Of a DNA stretch of 64,000 bases, positions 1-13,399 are shown piece after piece. Under the pieces are notes generated by a model. That model saw only the letters and a list, made by a program, of their open reading frames with translations. It had not been told where the DNA came from and ran no database searches. Within the stretch, counting starts at the first letter, position 1, and every line of letters starts with the position of its first letter. The DNA comes from Coptis chinensis (Eukaryota; Streptophyta; Magnoliopsida; Ranunculales; Ranunculaceae): assembly GCA_015680905.1 (NCBI GenBank), contig CM027377.1:32822501-32886500 (forward strand). Reading direction: 5' to 3'. Both the position numbers and the translations under genes were made by a program.

Positions 1-688
1 AATTAGATCTAGAATTGGAATTGACAAAATCGAAATGGATAAAGAATACTACTTTATTGATCTAATCAAATGAAGAACAAGATTCAAAGGTTTAATCTAA
101 TGAAATGAATTAGAAATTGAAATTAAACTTAAAAACAATTAAATAAAACTAGATCTAGAAGCTATTTTAATGGCTACTTTCTATTCTAAGCTATAACTAT
201 TATTTTCTAACTAATTAATCTACCATTATCTATCTACCATTAACAAAGACTTAAGCTTTTGTTTTATACATTCAGATCAAAATTCGTGCATGGGCTTGGA
301 GCCATGGTTTGGGCGGAGAATCGGGTTGAAACCCAATTCTTCGATCAAAAAGGCCTCTTCAGCTGCAGTTGACTTCCACAGACTTTTCGTCCACTTCTGC
401 TCCTCTGATTGGGTCAAGGCTTGGACCATTGCAAAGCTCTTTCCGAGCCGGTCGTTTTGACATAAGGTATGCCCAATTCGAGTCTGAGTCAAAGATACGG
501 CTTTCGGAAGTTCTGCTGACTTTTGCTCCTTTATCTCGCTAAAGTGGTACATTTCGCACATAATGGACTTTGAAGCACTGAAATGCATAAAAACAGCGTG
601 TCGGTGTTAACTCTTACTTATTATTCACATAATTGGTCTAACAGTATGATTATTAAGGGGTTAAAACTACAGTTTTGGGCTCTTATCA
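1..688 (-). repeat. 3' LTR of element A (cut by window start)
   Basis: The inner edge is the reverse complement of TGATAAGAGCCC, ending at 688. It is followed at once by a purine-rich tract on the minus strand. The same sequence recurs in the same orientation at 11018-11632 and inverted at 20324-21803. The complete LTR in copy B is 1480 bp, so about half of this one lies outside the window. Confidence 0.8.
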
Positions 689-701
689 AACCACCCCCAA
701 A
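689..701 (-). other. Polypurine tract of element A
   Basis: Read on the minus strand this is TTTGGGGGTGGTT, directly against the 3' LTR. That is the expected site of plus-strand DNA priming. Copy B has the equivalent tract at 20311-20323. Confidence 0.65.
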
Positions 702-3700
702 GCGACATTTTGCTTGTCCTCGAAGCAAAGATGAAGAAAATTAGAATAAGTGACCAAAAATGGAGTTCTACCTAATCTCGTTTATTTGAGTGCGATTGCA
801 TTGACCATATGCAACAAGGCCTTAAACCACTAGGAATTCCCTAGTGGGCCGAGTTATAACCTCGTGAGAGTTTTTCGAGTGAAGGTACTCACAAACTTCA
901 TCTATCTTCTGGCGACTAAGAAAATAAAACTATTGTTTCCTTATTCATGCTCAACTATCTATACATCTCTCTAGCAATTACATAAGAATAACCGGTCAAA
1001 ACCCTAAGTTAATATATGCATAATAATCAATCATCTACAATAAACATATATACAATGAGTAGTACTATCAAATGTTTAGCGGGTTTGTTTCGAGAACTTC
1101 GGAATAAGCGTCCTTAAGTAGGTTCTCCCAATAATAGTCAAGAAACAACACTCTCGATTTTTGCACTCAAGTTTAAGCTACTCCGATTAATATGCAGTGG
1201 GCACACTTTACCTTACAATCTCAATGACAACAAAGGAAGCGGGGTCAATCAAACACATCGCCACTTACTATCACACTAACTTTATTCCTAATTGAGCTAG
1301 AGGTCTTTATTAGGTATTCTGAGGGGATTAGGAGATGGTTTAAGAAGGAAGGAAATGGATATTCAAAGGACAAGTCTGAGATAATAGAGTCTTCGTATTA
1401 TGTAACTTAGAAAACCTTGTTATTTTCTTTTTGCTTCTATACTTTGTTTCCATCCTTAGCCGTATTTTTTTTTTTTTTTTTTTTGGCTTTTTGACTCCTT
1501 TTTATTCTTTTTTTTTTTTTTTTTTTTTTTTATTTTATTTCTATTTTTTCTTTTCTTTGGATGGAAACTTCTTTTCTTTATTTTTTGAAGCAAGTAACAA
1601 TTTTTGTTTACCACAGGGTTTTCTCTTCTTCTTTCTTCACTCATTCTATTCTCGGACTTATTCTAAATTGGGTAGGTTGATTTATTTCTTTTTTTTTTTT
1701 TTTTTTTGTTTTGTTTTGTAGCGGGGGTAAAAGGAATTGTGGTGTATGGAAGGCTAAAGAAAAGGCTCGAGTGGTGACTAGCGGAAAATAATTCATAGGT
1801 TTGAATTTACGGCTATATCGATCAAAAAGGCGGCCTAAATTCTCACTTAGGATATGGTTTAGTGATCAAGCAAGTGGGCGTGTGATTTCTCTATCCAGTT
1901 TTACTTCTCCCTTGTGTCATTTTCTCAAATGTTTAGCTCATATAAGGCTTTAGGCTATATTCTCACAGGATTTGTAGAATAAGTACTCTAGCCTAGATTT
2001 GAAACTTCTTGCTAACAATCATAGATACTCATGTAATATATTTATAGATAGATGCAAAGATTATTACCTACATTATTAACCTAAGTTTCTAACAATTATT
2101 ACGATGCAACAACTATGTGAGACTTCTAGATTGTTAAGAGCATGGAGAAAGAAAACAATACCAATATTCCTAAGTGTATAGCATAAACTTATTTATTTAT
2201 ATTTTTAAATTTTTTGAAATTTTAACTAGAAAACAAATGCATATTATATATATCTATATCCTAACGGATGTCTTAATTACCGTGATTCTATGCCCCAAAC
2301 AAAAGCATGCTTTGTCCTCAAAGCATTGTAAATAAAGAGGGTAGGAAAAATACCATTGAAGCGCGTGAAATTGAAACATCGCAAAACAATGTTAGAGCGT
2401 ACTAATATAGGAAATAAAAAAGCGTGACAACTCTATAAGAGTTCCACCCATTATGGGGTTAACATAATTAAATTGCTTGGGACATAGCGGACTACTTGAA
2501 ACTAAAACTTACCTCCACTCCGTTGTTATTAGTCATCTTCGTCATCCTCTACTTCATAAAAAGTGAGGTTCCTTAGCGATCTGCCATGCTATGATAATTT
2601 GCGGGCTTCCGCCATTTATCATCTATGGTTGCTAACCTATTAAGTGCCACTTGGTGCGATGGGGTGTAGGGTGCAACTGGTGAGGTTGTATCCGCCACCC
2701 ATGCCAAGTCATTACCGCGGAAAGATCGGATAATACTATTGGTGGGTGTACCGTGTCTACCTTAATCAATCCGTGAAGCGTGTACAAAAAGCAGGGAAAG
2801 AAACATAGCATAATCATTGAAATTAAAGCGGGCATAAGAAGGTACTTATGCCTCATAGTATAGGCTCGTGCTAAACTAGACATCAAAGTCTGGGAAGGTC
2901 ATAGAAGCCGTCCATTGGCTAAAAAAAGCAAGGAAAGCTGCAAGTGGCGTCATTCCGGAAAAAAAGCCCATTCCCTAAAATGTTTAGCATTATCCAAAAC
3001 ATACAGTTCCTATGTTCATGGGCCGGGCTACCAAGAACAGCGTTATAGTCCCCTTGGTCCTCAATCTGGAAAATGCACCCCGTAAGCCTCGTGCAAAGAC
3101 TTCGTAGGTGTAGACATGCATATTATCGATGATAGCACCATGGGTCTTGTATCTCGGCCGGGCATAGCAAGTCAAGAACAAATGCTAGCAAGAACACGGT
3201 AATCTCCATTGGTTTCATCGTCAATGTTGATGGAGAACACTTGTTCTCCATCCGGTCTCTCAAAGAAAATGCAGTTATTATAAAAATAAGATGCAAGTCT
3301 TTGGAGAATAAAGTTCAGCCCGGTCTTACCATAAGAGGTTCCGGCTGACATATGTGATCACCTCATGAAACCAAAGCACCGTAAGTAGTGCTTTGGAACA
3401 AATCTTGAAGAGCTGTTCGGTATCAATATTGGAGATGTCATCTCAAAATGCAGCTTTGGAATAGCTGCGAATGAATGATACCGGATAAAACTGGAAAATT
3501 TCTAGTGGAAAATTTCTGGGAAAATTTAGAGCGTGGCGCTCTTTGTATTTTGGATTTTCGATTAACTTAGCGAATTTTGATTTCGACTCGACTTAGAAGC
3601 GTATCTTTGTTTGTATTTTGATTTCCGATAACTTAAGCGGGGTGGCGCTCGACTAGAAGCGGTGGCTTCGATAAAATTTTACGAGAATTGAATTTTAGAG

Positions 3701-6460
3701 TATGGCCTTCAACTAGAAGCGTGGGCTTCAGGTTGCAGAATTGCGAAAATGAAGTCGAAGCGTGGGAATCAGCGGGTTTGAAGGGTGAGTGATGGAGTTT
3801 AGGTGTAATGTGAGTTGTGAGGATAGATTGTATCAAGTTTATATAGGCTTAAAGTTGCTAGAATGGATCGGAAAGTTGCCAAAACTAATTTCGGCGGTTT
3901 AGGAAATCCTAAAATTTCCAAACTTCAGCGGAAACAACTTCGTATCACGGATTCTAATTCAAACCCGGTATCTCTTATTTGGATATTTATGGTGAATGTA
4001 CCTATTTAATCTAGATTTCATCCTACAATGATTCTCAATCATAGATATGCCTAAACTACCATATTTTCACCTTACTCCATGATAGAATTCTAACACTAGG
4101 GTTTTATAAAAATAAAGCGTGAAATAATCAAACCACCCCAAACAAGTTTGGAAGGTGGGATTAATATGAAACAAGCACACAAACTGAAAATAAACCCTTA
4201 TATTAAAATTTTCATTGAGATTATCACTACAAAATTCACATTCTTGAAATAAAATTACATTACAATAAAGAAATGACAAAAGTAAATAAAACAACAACTA
4301 AAAACATAAATAACTACCACTATCCTCCTCGTCCTCTCTAAACACCTGCTGCTTTGGTGGCGCGGGGCCTGAACTTCAGTGGTGGCTCACGGGCTCGGAA
4401 GGTCGGCGGCGATCGTCCTCCGTCGGCGGCGGCTCATGCCTAGCATTTGTGTCCTCGAGGTGAGTCGTATGAGGTGGGAAGCGTGCTAGCATCTCTACTC
4501 TAAAGCGTATTTGGGCTTCCATCTCAGCCCTCGCTGCTCCCATCTCTCATCCTCCCTCACGGGTGCGGGATTCGAAGTTGTGGTGAATGGTGGGCTGTCG
4601 AGTCAGGAGGTGCGCGAGAGAGTGTTGAGTGAGCATGCCCTATGTAGCATAGTCATGCGCTCGGCATCGGACCAACACCTCGGAAGGCATCCGTATCAAA
4701 GCGGGTGCCATCCTCCTCATCCTCCTCCGACTCATCCTCATCTACCCTCTGCTCCTCCTCCTCGGCTGTTCCCTATCCTCGGGCAATTTCGGACTTGTTG
4801 GACACTCCCTATAGATCAGCGGGTTCCGTGCGGGGTAATGTAAATCCTCTCGAAGCGGAGTTGCCTTCATCTTGACATGATCTTAGTGATAAGCCACGGA
4901 AGAGGTGCAGCGACCGTCGAACCTCGATCATGTTCAGCAAAAACTCGGGATCTGAAATCGTACTTCGCTCTGGGTATCCATAGGGCGATGGAAGCGAGTC
5001 GGACCGATATCAGCGACCTTGTCTTGCCTAGGACATTCCGACCCAATCCAGCGGGGTAGCCCGGTTGGTTGGTCCTCGAGGAAAAGCTTTGGCGCACCTG
5101 ATGGGAGTTTGGATTGTAGCTCCCATTGATGGCCGATGCGCCATCAGCGGCTCAACCCGTCAAAGCTGGGGATCTGTAAAAGCGGCATCAGTTGATTCTA
5201 GGCGGAATGCCTAGAATCTCGACCAACGACCCGTAGTCGACTCCTCCTCTCTTCTTCACCAAAACAAAATCCGACTCCCCTCAACTCCGGGTGTTGTAGA
5301 ACCGTCGACCAAGTCTTCATGGTAGAAGTCTTGATTAAAGTACCGAAGACTATTTCAGTCTCTACTAGCCATTTCGTCACCGTAAAAGCGGTAGCGAAAT
5401 GGTCGGTGATAATCTGCTCGGTATAATCTGGCGTTGAGCCATTTAGAGTTTGATTACGGTTTGGGGTTTGTAGAGGATGTGGTAGTGGTGGTTTTACTTG
5501 ACCGACTTGAAGAACCAGTGGAGGTGGTGGAGTGGTGGCGGCACCAAAATTGGTTTGATTTTTTCGGTGGTTTTGAGTTTTAAATTGGTGGAGTTTGTTT
5601 TGATTGGTGTTTGCAAACAAAAATGGGGTTTGGATTTGATTTTTTGGCGTGGGTTTTTTAGTTTCTTTTTATTTTTGCTTTTCTAGGTTTGGAGGTTGTT
5701 AATGGCGGTGGAAGATGAAAGCGATGAACTGTAGCTGAAAAAGGTAAAAGCCTTCTGGGCTCTCCATGTGGTGGAGCGAGTTGACTGAACCCAAAATCAA
5801 AATTTTCGATTTTTCGATTTTTTCGCGAATTTCAAATCAAAATTCCGGCCGTTACCGGTCCGATATTTGCGAATGAGATATGGAAATGATCAGGAGAGAA
5901 TTTCCTATCAATGATCCATAAAACACTCTATTCCGACTTCGGATGACATATGAGATAGTGGAAAACGCCTCGAAGTGCGTGCATGGCGTAAGTTATCGCG
6001 AGCGAATGAACTCTAAATTAATAGATCATGTCAATCGAATCGTAATACAATAAAAGCGGCCTAAGCAACTCTAGTGGGACATAAAACATTTTAATGCGAA
6101 ACCACGAACACCCCACCCCCAAACAATTTTTTACAAGAATTTTAGAAAATTTGTTTTTAGCGATGGGTCTTTTAAAGTCGATTCGAGACTTCATAGATTA
6201 CTATGTTTATTTTATTTTTTTTTTTTTTATTTTAGTTTTAGAAGGAAAAACAATAAGCAATAAAGACATAATTCACACCATAGAAACATGACTCAAAATC
6301 GAGAAAAACATGCAAGAGTGGAAAAGCGTGAACTATGTGAACCGTGGACTTAGGATCGGTACTTACGACCACACACTCCATAGGGGGAGGGCCGGTTACC
6401 TTAATGGTGCACTCACCAATATATTGGAATGAAAGGAAATGCACCAACACAGAAATTTGA
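702..6460 (-). other. 3' noncoding half of element A (inverted-repeat arm)
   Basis: This stretch matches, inverted, the region about 14600-20323 of copy B. Matching landmarks are the block at 6330-6460 (with 14620-14710), the block at 4130-4165 (with 16955-16985), the 'hundred-base' block at 2280-2470 (with 18540-18760) and the T-rich tract at 1463-1535 (with A-rich 19460-19545). It holds only short, broken frames. A 140-codon minus frame at 5198-5620 may be a remnant of a post-pol ORF, but I recognise no domain in it. PPT-like runs recur near 6108, 4132 and 2292. Confidence 0.65.
1463..1706 (+). repeat. T-rich low-complexity tract
   Basis: Several long T runs, broken by C, A and G, fill 1463-1535 and 1690-1706. 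The inverted arm of copy B has A runs at the equivalent place (19460-19545), so the tract belongs to the element. Open frames here encode only F/Y or K runs and are not genes. Confidence 0.85.
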
Positions 6461-7299
6461 GTGGTTTATAGTCGGATACTCAAGACTTTATCTAAAACAT
6501 ATGTATGAACATCACGGTTGATCATATATCAACAACCCGAAATAGTTGTGGATCATTCCATAAATAAATATCGGACAAACATATCCAAACACAATGAAAC
6601 ACCAAGATTTCCCTCATTTCGACCTAGTGGAATCAAGCGAAGTTGGATAACCTTATTGTGTAACCTATCATGCACCTTATTTTTCATTTTTGAATGAGTG
6701 GGTGTTCTAGTAAATAAGTGTGGAAAAGTGAATGGTTGTGGAGAATATGGTAGATATGGATAAGTTTTAGAAAAGCGGCTTGTACCACAATGAGGATGTG
6801 GTTTTTAGCGAACTCATTCATTGTGTGTGTAGGGAATTTGTCTCAATTTTGAAAATGAAGGTGTCAAAAAGTTTGTCATACGAAGTATCTCGTTTGTTAG
6901 GAGGATTTAAAAATTATAGAACCTGAAGAAACAACGAGGATCGAGTGCAAACTTCGGGGTTCCTTTGAAAGGGTGGAAGGAGGGAATCGAGGTGGATGTT
7001 GTGCTAGTTAGTTCTTGATAGGGTGAATTGTCACCTACTCGAAGAAACTCATCAAATTCCTCATCTAGATTGGTCATATCCACATTACTATGGTAGTCCT
7101 CTACATCTTTGAGAAAGTCATCTATCCGTCCTCATCGATAACATGTGTATCGACTAGTGTAGGAATGAAAATGTTGGAGTCGACTTTCCAAAGGAAAGAA
7201 TTTTGGGCATATGACTATCGGGGAGCGTGTTGTTGAAATAATCTCGAGCAAAGCTCTCGATCATGCTAACCTCTCCATCCATAGGCGAATCGGATGCTG

Positions 7300-7680
7300 T
7301 GTCCTTGTTTTAAAAACATTGACTTTCAACAAGATGGCAAAAGACATGGACATTGAACCATCGCGGCAATTAATGGCGCATTGGCGGTTGCCAAGAAAGG
7401 GCGCCCTAAAATGATCGGAACCGAGTCGTTAGCGACTTACGTATCGAGGACTACAAAATCAACCCGGATAGTAGAAATCACGAACTTTTACCAACACATT
7501 TTCGACTACACCCTTAGGATACTTAATAGACCCGATCGGCTAATTGCAGCGTCATTTTAGTGGGTTGCATTTTGTCTAGACCTATTTGTCTATACAAATA
7601 AAATGGGAGTAAGTTAACACTAGCCCCAGGTAATAATAGCGATCGTCGTATAGGAATCTCTAAGGTGCATTATCTGATGG
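7300..7680 (-). pseudogene. Athila-type retroviral aspartic protease remnant (element A)
   Basis: On the minus strand, joined across frameshifts, the reading gives a GASVNLLPFYLY segment followed by IGLDKMQPTKMTLQLADR. This is the usual protease pattern of Athila-group polyproteins (DLGAS, then a short spacer, then SLQLADRSIKYP). It would process the Gag-Pol polyprotein in the virus-like particle. Stops and indels interrupt the frame; the residues just before GAS are altered, so the catalytic aspartate cannot be confirmed. It sits downstream of gag on the same strand, as expected. Confidence 0.6.
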
Positions 7681-8049
7681 GGCGACCCGGGGTCCTTGTA
7701 CTTAACAATTCCATTATGTTGGATAAGGTTGGGAATTGTTACATTAAAAAGCGTCTTTTGGTATATTTGTCTTCGCCTAGTAGTACCACAATTCCTTAAG
7801 AAACTTAGCATGATGTGGTAGCTTTTTAATAGCCGAGGAAGGGAAGGTTTATAGTTAGATTCTTAAAACATCCCTAATCTCCTCATAATTTGTATCCTTA
7901 GTTAACATGGCTAATTTTTGTGGAAGCGGTGGTTTACGTCTATATTTAGCAATGGTATCACTGGATGTTTAACCGTGGCTTTTGTTTCTTTGGTTGTGTT
8001 ATGGCTGGGACCTCTACGGTGGTAGGCTCTTGAGTTTCTATTTGATTAT

Positions 8050-9700
8050 CTAGTAATATATAGCGGTGTAGGGGTCTCTTGGTGGGGTAACTATAGGCAT
8101 AGTTACTTTGTTATCAACCACTCTGCTGCGAGCGGAGAGTGGTGATGGCATTATCTCACCTACATTTTCAAATTCATTACTAGTATTATCCGTTACCTCA
8201 AAGGCTGTGTTTGTTGTTTTAGGATTAGGTATTGCGTTACACGGAAACACACCTTTGGTTTGGGCTTTATCTTGAGCCAATTTGTTGGGTTAAATTAGTT
8301 CACGGATTGTAGAAATTTTGTTGGTTGGATTGAGCCATGGTTTGGAAAAGTTTTTGGCTCACTTGTATAAAGGTGTCAAAGGCGATCGGTTGTGTGGGTG
8401 TAGTAGTCGCGGGTGAATTATTCTTTGGAACTATTTCCGTGAATTATTTATTGGTGGATTTTGATAGTTATTATTTTACGGAGCGATACCTCTATTAGCA
8501 TTATAATTATTATAATTACCTTGACCTTGTGCTTGACCTTGTCGAGGGTTGCACTTGGTTGTTATAATTATTAAAATTACCACGACCACAATCCTTGTCG
8601 TAGTGGGGCTTGGTTAAAGCTCTGCGTGGAAGGCCTAACATATTGATGATTGTACCCTTGAGGTGTGGCGTTTTGGTTATTTCTCAACCCGAAGTTGGGA
8701 TTTTTTGTCTCAAAAGCGTTAGGTTCACTATTAATGGAACAAGCTTTGTTCATAGGCTATAGGGACGATGGGATTAGGGATGCTTTCGGGACTCAATGAA
8801 ACTACATGGATTTGAATTTACATTCATAGCGAGGGGATTGGCTTTTGTTGTACAGAAATGGCATCTACCTTTTGTGAGGGATTCAATTAGAGTTTTAAGC
8901 TCGGGATCTGATTTAACCTCAAACATCTTGGTAGCCTTAAGCGTGGAAGAAGAACTAGCGGGCGGGAGTAATCGTCACTACCCCCAATTATTATTGCAGC
9001 TTAGTTTGGTCCTCTAAAATTTATAAGCCTCAGAGGCTCCTTTGTTTAAGAAACTACCCCCATTCATTATGTCGAGGACTTCTTTATGGTGATGTTGAAG
9101 TCCTTTGAAAAACACGAACTAGCGTGTCTTTAAGCTAAGTTATGATGTGGACACTCTATAAGCGGTCGGTGAAGCGATTCCAAGCCTCACGAAAATGTTT
9201 CATGAGGATTTTGTCGAAAAAAATGAATCTTAGAAAGCATCTCATCCGTCTTTAGGGGTGGGTAAAAATGTTCCATAAGCAATTTGAACAAGTTTATTAC
9301 GAGTCCCTGAATTAGGTGACAGGGAGTTAACCAAGGGCGCCTTATCGAAACTAAGGTGAAAGGGAATACCCTTAATTTAATTTGTTCGAACCAACCGTAG
9401 GATGGTGGAATGTTGTTAGGACTTGTTCATCCTAGCGTATCTTTGGTAAGGTTTTTCATGGTCTAAACCATGAAAAGCGGGTAATAAATTAAAATATTTG
9501 GAGGGATTTGAAATCCCCATTTGGGTTTGCTAGAGCGATGCAAGATTTGGGGCTATCGCTCAAGGCTTTGTAGAAGTCGAGAGAGGAGTCTCTCTTTCTT
9601 CCCCGTTATATCGGTGGTGTGTGGAATAGTAGCTAGAGGTGTAGTGTGTGGTATACTAGATAGACTTGATTGTTGATGTTGTTGTGTATTTCGTTCGGTG
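8050..9700 (-). pseudogene. Athila-type gag remnant (element A)
   Basis: Broken minus-strand frames carry Athila Gag hallmarks. Near 9370-9130 a reading close to LVNSLSPNSGT and then EAWNRFTDRL corresponds to the 'WLNSLPPGSI ... EAWERFKELL' capsid region of the family. Near 9080-9020 GGSFLNKGASEAYKFLE corresponds to the 'GGSLM-K-PEEAYELLE' segment. Near 8690-8500 the frame is N/Y/Q-rich. Near 8280-8050 a 76-codon frame contains AQTKGVFPCNAIPNPK, like the linker before protease. Gag forms the cytoplasmic particle. Many stops and frameshifts make it non-functional. The exact ends are uncertain. Confidence 0.6.
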
Positions 9701-9949
9701 TTTTATGCGACCGGACCTTAATCTCATGCAAGACTAAGTCGAGCTTAACTACATGCAACACTCCAAACAATTACGATATACTAGTATAAACCTCTAACGA
9801 GGAGATCGCGAGGTGTGGAAGAAAGGAATACGATTGCGTCCTTGCTTAAAGCTTATGAATAGCGTCTTGTTTCTGGCGTGTTCGGTGTATATAAGAGAAT
9901 AGAACAACGAAAAACTTGACAACTTCGAAGTTCAAATCAAAGCTGTGGA

Positions 9950-10298
9950 AATCACGGAATTTGAGAGAAGGTGGTAGCGCTCTATCTTAGTGGTAGCGCT
10001 CAGAAGGCAAAGTCGAGCTCGATAAGATGGCGAATTGGCTCTCTTTGAAAGGCCTTCGATGTATAAGCAAAGCCTTAAGATGTATAAGCGAAGTCGAAGT
10101 CGATAAGATAAGCGGCGGTGGCTCTCTTTTTGAAGAAGTGGCCTTCAGTCGTCGTTTTTCGCGGAATTTTCCAAAACTGAAGCGGCAACCACGGTATGAA
10201 TCAAACAAGGGTGGGTGGGTGAAATGGGACTTAAAATTACTAATTCTATTATGAAAACAATGATAAAGTGCAACTAAGATGGCGGAATTTTTGCCATT
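9950..10298 (-). other. Leader region of element A next to the 5' LTR
   Basis: This is the stretch between gag and the 5' LTR, where a primer-binding site is expected just below 10299. The minus-strand sequence following the LTR is AATGGCAAAAATTCC; the TGGC start fits a PBS but the remainder is degenerate. Short repeats of the type GGTGGCTCTC / GAAGTCGATAAG occur at 9960-10140. Confidence 0.4.
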
Positions 10299-11632
10299 TG
10301 ATAAGCGTAAAATGAATAGTCTACCTCGAAATGAGCGATGAATTCTTAGCGTAAGTAAACTAAACTTAACTTGATGCTATCTTGTTTATCAAAGATTTAT
10401 TCTACTCTCGACCAATTGAGATATAGGGGAGTAGATAGAGTTAGTTCCTCTCTAGTGCTCTAGCATGGATGTTTTCTAATCTAACTAGTGGTTTTTAAGT
10501 CTATGAGTTTTTCTGAAGGGAAATTATACTACGATGCAACTACCCACAAGATGCAACTAGTGGGTTATCGGAATACTAAGGGAATGCTACGTTGATTCTA
10601 TGATAAGGAGTTAGAGGGGATTGATTCCACCTTAACTTCAACTTAATCCACTAACGACGAATCGTAAGTAATCGAATGAAGCGCCCATGCGAGAACAATT
10701 TGGTTATTCCTAATCCCCTAATTATACATGGCATTTCTACCAATTCATAACTAGCATGTGAACAATTAAACCCATTCTCATGGTGAACTAATCATTTCTA
10801 GAGTGGAATAGAAAATCGGCGACTCTACGATAATCGGAATCAAGCTTTCATCAAGGCTTCACAACCCCCTCTAATGGAGGTTTAGCCTTGAATCATTCAT
10901 AATCATTTCCATTTATATTAAAACTAAACATAATATAAAGCATTGAAATTTATTTAATTAAACAATAATGAAATCTAATTTAATGACTAAATTGAACTAA
11001 GGACATAAATTGAAATTAGATCTAGAATTGGAATTGACAAAATCGAAATGGATAAAGAATACTACTTTATTGATCTAATCAAATGAAGAACAAGATTCAA
11101 GGTTTAATCTAATGAAATGAATTAGATATTGAAACTAATTAATCAAAAACAATTAAATAAAACTAGATCTAGAAGCTATTTTAATGGCTACTTTCTATTC
11201 TAAGCTAACTATTATTTTCTACTAATTAATCTACCATTATCTATCTACCATTAACAAAGACTTAAGCTTTTGTTTTATACATTCAGATCAAAATTCGTGC
11301 ATGGGCTTGGAGCCATGGGTTTGGGCGGAGAATCGGGGCCCAAACCAATTCTTCGATCCAAAAGGCCTCTTCAGCTGCAGTTGACTTCCACAGACTTTTC
11401 GTCCACTTCTGCTCCTCTGATTGGGTCAAGGCTTGGACCATTGCAAAGCTCTTTCGAGCGGTCGTTTTGACATAAGGTATGCCCAATTCAGTCTGAGTCA
11501 AAGATCGGCTTTTGAGGAAGTTCTGCGACTTTTGCTCCTTTATCTCGCTAAAGTGGTACATTTACGCACATAATGGACTTTGAAACTGAAATGCATAAAA
11601 GCAGCGTGTCGGTGTTAACTTCTTATCAATTC
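10299..11632 (-). repeat. 5' LTR of element A (truncated at 11632)
   Basis: It starts at TGATAAGCGTAAAATG, the reverse complement of the LTR end seen at 21803 in copy B. It runs in direct orientation with 1-688. The other end is missing: after the shared GTTAAC near 11618-11625 the sequence leaves the LTR and enters plus-strand pol of copy B. About 80 bp of the U3 start are therefore lost at the junction. Confidence 0.7.
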
Positions 11633-11639
11633 ATTATGC

Positions 11640-13330
11640 AAAATGAGGACCCGACGAAACATCTATTGATTTTCCTTCCACCCGATCTTAAACCTCTTCC
11701 CAGAATTAAAATATATTCAACTTGATCCGGATGGTAGTCATCCGGTAATTATATCTTCTCTGTTATCTAAGAATGAAGAGACACGTTTAATCCGGGTGAT
11801 TAGGGAACATCGATCGGCGATTGGTTGGTCCCTAGCCGATATTAAAGGAATTGACCCTAATATTTGCACTCATCATTATCCATTTGGAGGATAACGCGAA
11901 GACTTCTTCGCGAAAACCTCGGCGCCGCTTGAACCCAGCCATGAAAGAGGTGGTTAGGGAAGAAGTCTTACGATTACTTTCGATCGCGGGTATCATATAC
12001 CCGATCTCGATAGCGAATGGGTAAGCCCCATTCATGTAGTTCCTAAGAAATCGAGAGTTACCATGGTGCGTAGCGGAAAGGGTGACTATGTTGTCACACA
12101 AGGTCCTATGAAATGGAGGATCTGTATTGATTCTGGGCGTTTAAATGCTATGACACGAAAGGATCACTTTCCTTTACCTTTTATAGATCAAATGCTTTCG
12201 AGCCTAGCTGGTCATGCTTTTTATTGTTTTTACGGATGGCTACTCGGGCTATTTTCAGATTATTATTGATATTGATGACCAAGAAAAGACTACCTTCACA
12301 TGTCCCTTTGGAGCGTATGCCTATAAAGCGAATGCCTTTTGGCCTTTGTAATGCTCTGGTACCTTCCGTGTGTATGCTTCATATATTTAGTGACATGGTA
12401 GAGCGCTTTATGGAAGTTTTCATGGATGATTTTTCTATCTATGGAGACTCCTTCGCAATTTGTTTGTCTAACCTATCTAAGGTTTTGACACGGTGTGAAG
12501 AAAAGCCTCGTTTTAAAGCTGGGAAAAGTGTCATTTCATGGTGAGAAAGGGCATAGTACTAGGTCACATTGTATCTAGTGATGGCATCGAAGTAGATAAG
12601 GCCAAACTAGATAAGATAGCGACTCTACCTAAACCACGAATTTGTCGGTGATATTAGAACCTTTCTAGGCCATGCGGGGTTTTTTATAGGCGGTTTATTA
12701 AAGACTTCTCGAAAATAGCTAGGCCTTTAACTAATCTGCTTTTGAAAGATGCAATCTTTGATTTTAATTTTAACTGTCGTTGGGCTTTTGAAACTTTAAA
12801 AGCAGCCCTAACCTCTGCACCAATTATACTGACCTCCGATTGGTCTAAACCTTTCGAACTCATGTGTGATGCTAGTGACTATGCGGTTAGTGCGATCTTG
12901 GGACAAAAACTAGATAATAAGTCCCTTTGTTATTTATTATGCTAGTAAAACCTTAAACGATGCTCAACGGAATTATTCAACTATAGAAAAAAGAATTCTT
13001 AGCTGTCATTTATGCTTTAGATAAGTTTAGTCCTTATTTGGTTGGTTCTAAAACTTTAGTTTACACGGACCATGCAGACCCTTAAGTACCCTCTTGCAAA
13101 GAAGGATGCTAGCGAGATTAATCTGTTGGATCCTTCTCCGCAAGAGTTCACATTAGAAATAAAAGGACAAAAGAGGGTCGAAAACATAGTTCTTGACCAC
13201 TTATCTAGACTTCATGGCGGCGATCGAGTGATTACGAGTCCATCTGGGACTCTTTTCACGATGAGCATTTGTATGCGATTTTTCAAAGCACCATGGTATC
13301 GTCGACATTGTAAATTATTTAGCGGCTGAT
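11640..13330 (+). pseudogene. Athila-type reverse transcriptase and RNase H (element B)
   Basis: The reading starts with LKPLP and a DGSHPVIISSLLSK segment, then SAIGWSLADIKGI (about 11690-11870), which precedes RT in Athila Pol. RT proper follows: KWRICIDSGRLNAMTRKDHF and PLPFIDQMLSSLAGH (12110-12220), then FGLCNA (12335) and the catalytic FMDDFSIYGDS (12420-12450). RNase H follows: PFELMCDASDYAVSAILGQ (12850-12910), with its first catalytic Asp visible. Frameshifts fall near 12230, 12310, 12360, 12630 and 12690, several as single-base indels in homopolymers. RT would copy the element RNA to DNA; here it cannot be translated intact. Confidence 0.85.
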
Positions 13331-13399
13331 GTTATGCCTTATAATTGGTCAAGAAATGAGCGTAAGAAGTTCTTGGCGAGGAGTTAAGTTATACTCTTT

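Larger units (their letters stand above)
1..11632 (-). mobile_element. Athila-type Ty3/gypsy retrotransposon A (pol-deleted, minus strand)
   Basis: This is an LTR retrotransposon copy read right to left. Its 5' LTR is at 10299-11632 and its truncated 3' LTR at 1-688; the two are clear direct repeats (1-620 matches 11018-11640). Between them on the minus strand lie gag remnants (about 9700-8050), a protease remnant (about 7680-7300), the end-of-pol block near 6330-6460 and a long 3' noncoding region. RT, RNase H and integrase are missing: the reading passes from protease sequence to post-integrase sequence within about 800 bp. Family assignment rests on the gag and protease character and on the closely related plus-strand copy B, which has an Athila-type RT. 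All coding parts are broken by stops and indels, so the copy is dead on its own. Confidence 0.75.

Noticed and set aside
1431-1721. 96-codon plus frame rich in F/Y
   Set aside because: It is only the translation of poly-T low-complexity DNA; the minus frame is poly-Lys for the same reason.
4511-4843. 110-codon plus frame with PHPPPTHPHLP
   Set aside because: It lies antisense within the 3' noncoding arm of element A, has low-complexity proline/histidine runs, and shows no domain.
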